This document shows, in pieces, positions 1 through 5,689 of a stretch of DNA of 16,885 bases. Location: the NCBI GenBank assembly GCA_033809415.1, contig JAPXLT010000076.1:1-16885 (forward strand), given 5' to 3'. This DNA is from JAQVUB01 sp033809415. Its GTDB lineage: Bacteria > Verrucomicrobiota > Lentisphaeria > Oligosphaerales > Oligosphaeraceae. Positions within the stretch are counted from its first letter, which is position 1; every line of letters begins with the position of its first letter. The notes beneath the pieces were generated by a model, which was not told the DNA's origin, did no database searches, and saw only the letters and a list, made by a program, of their open reading frames with translations. Made by a program: the position numbers and the translations under genes.

Positions 1-28
1 GGGTGCAGGGTGCAGGGTGCGGGGTGCA
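1..28. repeat. GGGTGCA heptamer tandem array
   Basis: Four consecutive 7-bp units (GGGTGCA, third unit GGGTGCG) open the window, and the array probably continues to the left of it. A related G-rich tract (GGGGTGCGGGGGGCAGGGGGGCG) lies at about 95-117. Between them is a perfect CAACCG/CGGTTG hairpin at 45-59 that is not followed by a T-tract, so it is not a convincing terminator. No coding function is supported. Confidence 0.8.
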
Positions 29-121
29 GGTTTAAAAAGTGGCGCAACCGTCCCGGTTGTGATGGTGTCTTTAGTCTTTTCCCGTTGAATAACGGGGTGC
101 GGGGGGCAGGGGGGCGTTCGT

Positions 122-239
122 CTTCTGTCCACCCTGTCCACCCTGTCCACAATGTCCACCCCAAGCCATCTCATCCGCCCAAGCACCAACCCCATATAAA
201 ATTTTCGTGCCCTTTCGTGTTTTTTCGTGGTTAAAAAAT
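122..239 (+). repeat. Composite intergenic repeat, copy A (right part)
   Basis: This is the right-hand part of the repeat family also seen at 2307-2724, 3611-3673 and 10219-10490. It holds four GTCCA units spaced exactly 9 bp apart (127, 136, 145, 154). A core follows (CATCCGCCCAAGCACCAACCCC, then TATAAAATTTTCGTG), matching the core of the other copies. The right terminus TTCGTGGTTAAAAAAT is at 224-239. The terminus runs straight into the ATG of nspC at 238, so the last bases of the repeat are the first bases of the gene. The left terminus is not recognisable here and may lie outside the window. Confidence 0.75.
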
Positions 240-1383
240 GCAAAACCTCGATCTCAATCTTGTACCGACGCCCTGTTTCGTCCTCGATCTGGAAAAGCTC
301 CGGGACAATCTGCGCATTCTTGCCAGCGTGAAAAAGCGCTGTGGTGCGCGGATACTGCTTGCGCAAAAAGCCTTTGCCATGTTTTCAGTGTATCCGTTGC
401 TGCGTACAGTGCTGGATGGGGTTTGCGCCAGTTCACCATACGAGGCACGCCTGGGACGCGAGGAATTCGGGCGCGAGGTTCATTCCTTTGCGGCGGCATT
501 CTCAGAAACGGACCTGAAGACGATTCTGCAACTTTCCGACTGCGTCGTCTTCAATTCCTTTTCCCAATGGCGTCGTTTCCGGGAGTTGTGCCGTCAGTAT
601 GAAAAGCGTGTATCGTTTGGATTGCGTGTCAACCCCGAGCATTCCGAAGCAGTGGCGGAAATCTATTCGCCGTGCGCACGCGGCTCCCGTCTGGGCATCC
701 GCAAGGATGCTTTTGCCGGTGAGAGCCTCGAGGGTATCACCGGTTTGCATTTCCATACCCTCTGCCAGCAGAATGCCGACGCCCTCGAACGTACTCTCGA
801 AGCATTCGAAGAACGCTTTGCACCTTGGATTCCCGAAATGAAATGGCTGAATTTCGGAGGCGGGCATCACATTACCCGGGCAGATTACGATCTCGATAAG
901 CTTTGCAATCTGGTAAATGCCTGGAAAGCAAGATATTCGATCAATACGATCTATCTCGAACCCGGTGAGGCGGTTGCCTTGAATGCCGGATCGCTGGTGG
1001 CGACGGTTCTCGATGTCGTCGAAAACGATGGGCCGATTGCCATTCTCGATACTTCGGCGGCGGCTCATATGCCTGACGTCCTCGAGATGCCCTACCGTCC
1101 GGAAGTTTCCGGTGCCGGCAAGCCTGGCGAACTGGGTTGGGATTGCCGCTTGGCGGGGCTGTCCTGCCTGGCCGGAGATGTCATCGGCGGTTATTCCTTT
1201 GCGGAGCCATTGCGCCCCGGCGACCGAATCGAGCTGCTGGACATGGCGATTTACTCGATGGTAAAAACCAATACCTTTAACGGACTCGCATTGCCATCCA
1301 TCGCCACTTGGGATAGCACTACAAACCAATTCCAGCTGATCCGGCAGTTTACCTACGAGGATTTCAAAAACCGCCTGTCCTGA
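238..1383 (+). CDS. nspC: Carboxynorspermidine decarboxylase
   Basis: This PLP-dependent, fold-III decarboxylase (alanine racemase/ornithine decarboxylase fold) converts carboxynorspermidine or carboxyspermidine to norspermidine or spermidine in the cytosol. The 381-residue length is normal for NspC. Visible hallmarks are the PLP lysine K44 in LLAQKAF, the LHFHTLCQQNADALERTLEA block near residue 175, the glycine-rich LNFGGGHHIT loop, YLEPGEAVALNAG, AHMPDVLEMPYRPE, and the active-site CLAGDVIGGYSF with C310. The start at 238 fits the family N-terminus (PTPCFVLD close to Met1). There is no Shine-Dalgarno sequence, because a repeat terminus occupies that position; most other genes here have one. 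The N-carbamoylputrescine amidase gene lies 17 nt downstream, giving a polyamine operon. The partner carboxynorspermidine dehydrogenase is not in the window. Confidence 0.95.
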   Translation: MQNLDLNLVPTPCFVLDLEKLRDNLRILASVKKRCGARILLAQKAFAMFSVYPLLRTVLDGVCASSPYEARLGREEFGREVHSFAAAFSETDLKTILQLSDCVVFNSFSQWRRFRELCRQYEKRVSFGLRVNPEHSEAVAEIYSPCARGSRLGIRKDAFAGESLEGITGLHFHTLCQQNADALERTLEAFEERFAPWIPEMKWLNFGGGHHITRADYDLDKLCNLVNAWKARYSINTIYLEPGEAVALNAGSLVATVLDVVENDGPIAILDTSAAAHMPDVLEMPYRPEVSGAGKPGELGWDCRLAGLSCLAGDVIGGYSFAEPLRPGDRIELLDMAIYSMVKTNTFNGLALPSIATWDSTTNQFQLIRQFTYEDFKNRLS

Positions 1384-1400
1384 AGAAAGGAGGCCGCGAT

Positions 1401-2273
1401 ATGGGAACTAGCACAAAGATTGCTCTGCTGCAAAGCAAGGGCTTTGATAATCCGCTCGAGGCTATCGCCGCCTGCCGGAAACAGATTGCCGAAGCCGCTG
1501 AAAACGGCGCAAAAATCCTTTGCACCCAGGAACTCTTTCTGAGCAAATACTTCTGCCGTACGCAAAATCCGGATTGCTTTGACTTGGCGGAGGAAATTCC
1601 CGGGGCAACCACGACTCTTTTTCAGCAGGTGGCCCGAGAGCATGGCGTTGTGCTGATTCTTTCACTTTTCGAAAAGCGCGCACCGGGGCTGTATCACAAT
1701 ACGGCTGTGGTCATCGATGCCGACGGCAAACTGCTGGGTAAATACCGTAAAATGCATATTCCGCAGGATCCCGGCTTTGAAGAAAAATTTTATTTTACGC
1801 CGGGTGATCTGGGATTTCGATCCTTTGATACCGCCTTTGGCCGCATTGGTGTGATTATCTGCTGGGATCAATGGTACCCGGAGTCCGCACGGCTGACCGC
1901 ATTGGCCGGAGCAAATATCATCTTCTGCCCGACGGCGATCGGCGGTCTGGATTCCGAGGGCGTCGAGCTGGCCGGCTTGCAGCGTCAGGCTTGGATCAAT
2001 GTGCAGAAAGGCCATGCTGTCGCCAATGCCTGCTATTATGCCGCAGTCAACCGAATCGGACAGGAAGGCGAAATCAACTTCTGGGGATCATCCTTCGTCG
2101 CCGATTTCTACGGACAGGAAATCGCCATGGCCAATACCACTATCGAGGAAATCCTCTACGCGGAATGTGATACCCAGCTCCTCGAAGAACACCGCCGCAT
2201 GTGGCCATTCTTCCGCGACCGCAGAATCGATGCTTACGATAAGATCAACAAAAGATTCGATGATCTTGCCTGA
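1401..2273 (+). CDS. aguB: N-carbamoylputrescine amidase
   Basis: This nitrilase-superfamily (CN hydrolase) enzyme hydrolyses N-carbamoylputrescine to putrescine, CO2 and ammonia. It is the last step of the agmatine deiminase route from arginine. The 290 residues match the family length. The catalytic triad is visible: E44 (TQELF), K117 (KYRKMHIP) and C154 (IICWDQWYPE). Family signatures EEKFYFTPGD, GLQRQAWINVQKGHAVANACY and WGSSFVADFYGQ are also present. The ATG at 1401 has a strong AAAGGAGG at 1386-1393 with 7-nt spacing. It follows nspC by 17 nt, so it should be co-transcribed. Putrescine made here would feed carboxyspermidine synthesis and then NspC. Agmatine deiminase and arginine decarboxylase genes are not in the window. 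Confidence 0.95.
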   Translation: MGTSTKIALLQSKGFDNPLEAIAACRKQIAEAAENGAKILCTQELFLSKYFCRTQNPDCFDLAEEIPGATTTLFQQVAREHGVVLILSLFEKRAPGLYHNTAVVIDADGKLLGKYRKMHIPQDPGFEEKFYFTPGDLGFRSFDTAFGRIGVIICWDQWYPESARLTALAGANIIFCPTAIGGLDSEGVELAGLQRQAWINVQKGHAVANACYYAAVNRIGQEGEINFWGSSFVADFYGQEIAMANTTIEEILYAECDTQLLEEHRRMWPFFRDRRIDAYDKINKRFDDLA

Positions 2274-2352
2274 TACCAATGCTGCCGCATCGGCTTGCCG
2301 GCACCCATTTTTAACAACGAAAAGACACGAAAATTTTGTACTACTATTGCCC

Positions 2353-2382
2353 AAAATCTTCTTTTTTGTGAAAGATTTTTTT
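2353..2382 (+). terminator. Possible weak intrinsic terminator after aguB
   Basis: A perfect 8-bp but entirely AT-rich stem (AAAATCTT at 2353-2360, AAGATTTT at 2372-2379) is followed by three more Ts. It lies 80 nt after the aguB stop and inside repeat copy B. The low GC content of the stem makes termination doubtful. Confidence 0.3.
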
Positions 2383-2383
2383 A

Positions 2384-2465
2384 TGGACGATGGACAGGGA
2401 CAAGAATGGACACGATGGACTGAATGGACAAGAATGGACTGCTGAATGGACAATGGACGATGGAC
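2384..2465 (+). repeat. TGGAC short-repeat array
   Basis: There are nine TGGAC motifs at 2384, 2391, 2407, 2416, 2425, 2435, 2447, 2454 and 2461, mostly 7-12 bp apart. They are the reverse complement of the GTCCA units in copy A, although the core and right end of the two copies point the same way. The array module is therefore inverted relative to the rest of the element. Confidence 0.8.
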
Positions 2466-2507
2466 AGAGATTATGTCGCGCCTTTCAGGGTTAATCCCAA
2501 CATCGCC

Positions 2508-2561
2508 GATCTGACCGATCCGACCGATCTACTTGATCCGGCTGATCTGACCGATCCGTCG
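2508..2561 (+). repeat. Six-unit, 9-bp GATC array (copy B)
   Basis: GATC occurs at 2508, 2517, 2526, 2535, 2544 and 2553, exactly every 9 bp, giving six 9-mers of the form GATCYGACC. The third unit is GATCTACTT and the array ends in GTCGGAGAAA. Copy D holds an array of the same number, spacing and end, also with one GATCTACTT unit. Read as protein it gives Asp-rich DLTDPTD peptides, which I do not regard as a gene. Confidence 0.9.
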
Positions 2562-2759
2562 GAGAAAACAACAGCCAAAACCACAAATTCGCGTGCAATC
2601 TCATCCGTCGAAGCAGCAAACCCTAGAAAAAAATTCCGCGCCTTCCGTGCTTTCCGTGGACAAAAAATGGGTTGTGGGCGGCAGCCCACGCCAAGCCTTT
2701 TCGTGTGGTTCGTGGTTAAAAAATGATATGATTTAGATTGAACAGGAGGTTTGAAAACG

Positions 2760-3617
2760 ATGACGAACAATGGCTTGAACTACAGTGCACTTGCGAATGC
2801 CGGAAAAGAAAAATATTTTTTCGCCTCCAAAAACAAAATCTGTTATCCGGATGGAGAAGTCGTTGATTGGTACGGGTACCGGCGTCACAATTTTACCATT
2901 GCCGGATGCGAAGCTTTCATCGTCGAGCCACCGCATCCAGCAACCGGGCTTCCCTGGAGCTGGTGCCTGCAATGGGCGGATGCCTTTGTTCCCAGAACTC
3001 CGGCTCTGAAACTGCTGGAACGTGGCTTTCACCATGTGCACTGCAACGTTTTTTCCACCTACATGAACGAAGAGGGAATCAAAAAACTCGAACAATTCTA
3101 TGCATTGCTTCAATCTCTTCATTTCCATAAGAAAGCGGCGCTGTTTGGCCTGAGCTATGGTGGATTGTTTTCCCTACGCTGGGCAGCGGAGCATCCGGAA
3201 ACAGTTGGCGTAATCTGGTTGGATGCGCCAGTCTGTTCGCTTACATTCGCCTCGGAACGCAATGAACACAATGCCTCCCCGGATCGGCAGAAGCATTATC
3301 AGGAAGAAGCCGCGAAGCATTTCCGGGCCTACAATGTTTCCACCGGTGAAGAACTTTCTCGACATCCGCTGAATCCGCTGAACAACTATCTCCCCATTGC
3401 CACAGCGAAAATTCCGATTTTGGCAATCAGGAGCGGCCAGGATCAGTCGGTCCTGCCTGAAAGCAACATCGACATCTTGGCGAAGAAGTTGCTGGAAGCG
3501 GGAGGAAATATTCAAGTTGTTCATAGGGATCTTTGTGGACACCATCCACATGGTCTGGATGATCCTGCGCCACTTGCAGATTTCATTCTGAGTCATTACC
3601 CACAACCTATTTTTTAA
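2760..3617 (+). CDS. Alpha/beta-fold hydrolase (putative esterase)
   Basis: This is a 285-residue serine hydrolase of the alpha/beta superfamily, probably cytoplasmic since no signal peptide is visible. The nucleophile elbow GLSYGG places the nucleophile at S132. Later acidic and histidine members of the triad are probably D228 (RSGQDQSV) and one of H261/H262/H264 (LCGHHPHGLDD). The segment ALKLLERGFHHVHCN before the elbow and WLDAPVC after it resemble esterase-like hydrolases found in PVC carbohydrate loci; this is a memory-based comparison and the substrate is unknown. I chose the ATG at 2760 because AGGAGG at 2744-2749 lies 10 nt away; the TTG at 2751 is only 1 nt from it. The TAA stop (3615-3617) lies inside repeat copy C, so the last residues (PIF) are partly repeat-encoded. 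Confidence 0.85.
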   Translation: MTNNGLNYSALANAGKEKYFFASKNKICYPDGEVVDWYGYRRHNFTIAGCEAFIVEPPHPATGLPWSWCLQWADAFVPRTPALKLLERGFHHVHCNVFSTYMNEEGIKKLEQFYALLQSLHFHKKAALFGLSYGGLFSLRWAAEHPETVGVIWLDAPVCSLTFASERNEHNASPDRQKHYQEEAAKHFRAYNVSTGEELSRHPLNPLNNYLPIATAKIPILAIRSGQDQSVLPESNIDILAKKLLEAGGNIQVVHRDLCGHHPHGLDDPAPLADFILSHYPQPIF

Positions 3618-3673
3618 CAACGAAAATGCACGAAAATGCACGAAAATTTATAGGGTTGTTGCTTTGACGGATG
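3611..3673 (-). repeat. Composite intergenic repeat, copy C (half element, reversed)
   Basis: Read on the minus strand, this segment is CATCCGTCAAAGCAACAACC, CTATAAATTTTCGTGC, a second ATTTTCGTGC, then GTTGTTAAAAAAT. That is the core plus right terminus of the family in reverse orientation. It has no left terminus and no short-repeat arrays. Its terminus overlaps the TAA stop of the alpha/beta hydrolase gene. Confidence 0.8.
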
Positions 3674-3840
3674 CAGTTGTGTCGTCGGTGTAGTTACAAA
3701 ACGTCAAGTATCAAGTAAAGGAGTATTGGGCTTCGATCAAATCAGCTTCATTGCTTGTTATGAAATAAAAGGTGATTTTCAGACATTTCTGAAGCTATCA
3801 ACTCGAATGGCGATTTTCATTTGTAAGAAGGCAATTTGAT

Positions 3841-3861
3841 GTAATGGGGCTGAGCCATTAC
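3841..3861. terminator. Hairpin between convergent genes, possible terminator
   Basis: A perfect 7-bp dyad (GTAATGG / CCATTAC) with a 7-nt loop sits 14 nt beyond the stop of the minus-strand araC-type gene and between two convergent genes. There is no T-tract on either side, so a role in termination is only suggested by position. The rest of 3674-3875 shows no recognisable feature. Confidence 0.3.
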
Positions 3862-3875
3862 TATGCTTGACTTAA

Positions 3876-4757
3876 TTATGGGTCAGTCTCTTGTTTCGTT
3901 CGGTCTTTTACGCACCCAGTGTAGGGGATTAATTTCTGGTGTTTGCGAAACGCAAGTGGAGACATTCCAGTCATGTTTTTGAAGAAATGTCCAAATGCGT
4001 AGATGGAAGAATAACCGCAATAACGAGCAATTTCCTGTACCTGACTGTGCCCGTCGGCAAGTTTATTGCATGCTATATTGAGCCGTTGTTCCGCCAGATA
4101 GCGACCTAAACTTTCACCCATCTCTTTGCGGAACAGCATCCGAAGATGGCTGGGCGACAAAGAAACGTGCTTCGCCAACGTTTGAATATTTAATGGTTCA
4201 CTGATGTGCTGATTGATGAAACGCAAGAGTTCCGCTATCACCGGCGAAAACTTAGGTGATGCCTCTTCTACCGGGTGCTCCGCCAAATTACTTAACAGCT
4301 GAATGAGTTGGCAGGAGAGCGTCAATGTATTTCCAGATTCAAATTCCTTGAGCAAAACTTGAGCGTCCTCTTGTGCACGCTCGGACATTTGGAGCATCGG
4401 CGTCTGCGGCAAATAACTTTGCAACGAAGGAAGCTCGAAGGTGATAAGCAAGCGGTCGGCCGGATTGACGCAATTACCCGGTTGATGCCAGTGCCGTTGC
4501 CATGGTTTGATAAAAAGTGCATTGCCTGGTTGGAGTTCGTAGCGCGACTGTTCCACATAGTAGACTACTGGACTAAAGGGAATGACCAAAAGATAACGCG
4601 AATGTGCCTGTACAGCGGTGACGATTTTTTTGGAATAAAACGCGAGAATATTGTCCGGCAGAATCAGCCCTTTAGGCAGGCAACGCCCCTGATAATAGTA
4701 TGTCGGGACTTCCAAACGGCTCGAATGTTGACGTAATTCTTCAAGAAAATTTATCAA
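3876..4757 (-). CDS. AraC-family transcriptional regulator
   Basis: This 293-residue regulator has an N-terminal cupin-like sensor region (PVVYYVEQSRYELQPGNALF, then KPWQRHWHQPG, about residues 65-95). A C-terminal AraC/XylS DNA-binding domain spans about residues 190-285 and has two helix-turn-helix units: LNIQTLAKHVSLSPSHLRML, and VQEIARYCGYSSIYAFGHFF followed by TGMSPLAFRKH. I set the start at TTG 4757 because a strong AGGAGG lies 5 nt upstream and the length then matches the family. The frame stays open to 4865, but no ribosome site supports a longer protein. It is divergent from the pseudopilin/GH operon, so it probably controls that operon in response to a sugar. The ligand cannot be told from the sequence. 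Confidence 0.92.
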   Translation of the reverse strand: MINFLEELRQHSSRLEVPTYYYQGRCLPKGLILPDNILAFYSKKIVTAVQAHSRYLLVIPFSPVVYYVEQSRYELQPGNALFIKPWQRHWHQPGNCVNPADRLLITFELPSLQSYLPQTPMLQMSERAQEDAQVLLKEFESGNTLTLSCQLIQLLSNLAEHPVEEASPKFSPVIAELLRFINQHISEPLNIQTLAKHVSLSPSHLRMLFRKEMGESLGRYLAEQRLNIACNKLADGHSQVQEIARYCGYSSIYAFGHFFKNMTGMSPLAFRKHQKLIPYTGCVKDRTKQETDP

Positions 4758-4777
4758 AAAAACCTCCTGTTTTTTAT

Positions 4778-4806
4778 AAAATAACCCGTATTTTTTGTTT
4801 TTCCAA
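4778..4806 (-). promoter_or_regulatory. Candidate promoter of the araC-type gene
   Basis: On the minus strand TTGGAA (4806-4801) is separated by exactly 17 nt from TATTTT (4783-4778). Each hexamer matches consensus at four of six positions. The start point would fall just upstream of the ribosome site, leaving a very short leader. The surroundings are AT-rich, so this is only a candidate. Confidence 0.35.
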
Positions 4807-4822
4807 ACTTTTTTAATCACTA

Positions 4823-4899
4823 TTGACAAATAATCCATCATTCTAATCATTGAAAAGAGTTGCAAAATGCTTTACATTACAACACATTTCCTAAACATT
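4823..4899 (+). promoter_or_regulatory. Candidate regulated promoter and operator of the pseudopilin/GH operon
   Basis: A perfect -35 TTGACA lies at 4823-4828, but the hexamer 17 nt later (ATCATT) is a poor -10. This is a pattern often seen with activator-dependent promoters. Downstream, ACATT occurs three times at 4874, 4884 and 4895, about one helical turn apart, and ATCATT is repeated at about 4837-4851. Either set could be a site for the divergent AraC-type regulator. The start point is uncertain. Confidence 0.3.
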
Positions 4900-4937
4900 A
4901 TCTTTCTCGATAAACAACCCAAGAAAGGAAAAACAAC

Positions 4938-5687
4938 ATGAGAAAAGCAACGTCACAAATCTCGGGCTTTTTTACCCTCATAGAACTTCTGGTTGTGATC
5001 GCCATCATTGCCATCCTCGCCTCGATGCTCCTGCCCGCATTGTCGAAGGCACGCGAACGTGCCCGGACTGCTTCGTGCATGAGTAATCTAAAGCAGTGGG
5101 GATTGCTGATGATGCAATACACCATGGACTATGACTACTACCCCAACCGCGATGAAATCAAGTCCAATCTCTGGCTTAACGCTTCGCCGTTCCGCAAGAT
5201 GTATGAATCGAGCGGAGTTCATCCGGTCAAGATCATGGCTTGCCCAGCTGATCACGATCCTTCGCGTGAATACCGCGGCTACGGTACTTATGGCGATAAT
5301 AATGGTATAGGTCTCAATATCCCCGGCACTCCTTACGCGACCAAGTACCGGCTTAGCTATGGTTACAACAACGCGATTATGAATAATTACAACGATGGCA
5401 TTCGTCCCGGCCCGGTGCTTAGCGCGTGGACTAAACCGTCACGATGCGTTGCGATAATTGACTGTACCTACGTCATGTTCACTTACAGCCAGTACAGCTT
5501 TTTCTCCTGCGCCGGCTATCCGGGCAATACCCCCTCGACCTCCCTCAACTATTTTCCACCCAGAGTATATTCACGTCACGGCAATATTGGCGCAAATATA
5601 CTCTTTTTGGACGGTCACGTTTCTGGTCATACGCAGAAAGAGTTGATTCCGGGTAACAACGAAGATATCCGTATAGGAAACAGGTAA
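4938..5687 (+). CDS. Pseudopilin-like protein (prepilin-type N-terminal domain)
   Basis: This 249-residue protein has a short positively charged leader and the type IV pilin/type II secretion signature FFTLIELLVVIAIIAILASM (residues 11-30), which would be cut by prepilin peptidase and form a membrane-anchored helix. An LPALSKARERAR stalk follows. The C-terminal RHGNIGANILFLDGHV resembles the H-X9-DG motif of PVC pseudopilins, but I count ten residues between H and D. Cleavage after G10 would place the usual glutamate at +6 rather than +5, because of an extra Phe. The ATG at 4938 has AAAGGA at 4924-4929 with 8-nt spacing. The GH gene follows 2 nt after the stop. PVC genomes hold many such genes beside carbohydrate enzymes; the role is unproven. 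Confidence 0.88.
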   Translation: MRKATSQISGFFTLIELLVVIAIIAILASMLLPALSKARERARTASCMSNLKQWGLLMMQYTMDYDYYPNRDEIKSNLWLNASPFRKMYESSGVHPVKIMACPADHDPSREYRGYGTYGDNNGIGLNIPGTPYATKYRLSYGYNNAIMNNYNDGIRPGPVLSAWTKPSRCVAIIDCTYVMFTYSQYSFFSCAGYPGNTPSTSLNYFPPRVYSRHGNIGANILFLDGHVSGHTQKELIPGNNEDIRIGNR

Positions 5688-5689
5688 AA

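Larger units (their letters stand above)
2307..2724 (+). repeat. Composite intergenic repeat, copy B (complete)
   Basis: This 418-bp element fills most of the 486-bp gap between aguB and the alpha/beta hydrolase gene. Its left terminus (ATTTTTAACAACGAAAAGACACGAAAA, from 2307) is an imperfect inverted match to its right terminus (TTTTCGTGTGGTTCGTGGTT then AAAAAAT, to 2724). Inside, in order, are an AT-rich hairpin, a TGGAC array (2384-2465), a GATC array (2508-2561) and the conserved core at about 2582-2640 (CACAAATTCGCGTGCAATC, then CATCCGTCGAAGCAGCAAA). A second degenerate CCGTG segment follows before the right end. No believable gene lies in it; open frames across it only translate the repeats. 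Confidence 0.85.

Noticed and set aside
502..1329. 275-codon open frame on the minus strand
   Set aside because: It lies wholly antisense to nspC, whose motifs are complete, and its translation has no recognisable domain.
2508..2561. CRISPR array reading of the GATC and TGGAC repeats
   Set aside because: Units are 9 bp without spacers, and there are no cas genes.
2424..2726. 100-codon frame encoding Asp-rich DLTDPTD peptides
   Set aside because: It only translates the TGGAC and GATC arrays and the repeat core of copy B; there is no ribosome site or family match.
4758..4865. 36-codon extension of the AraC-type regulator
   Set aside because: There is no ribosome site at the upstream starts, and the AGGAGG 5 nt before TTG 4757 gives the usual family length.
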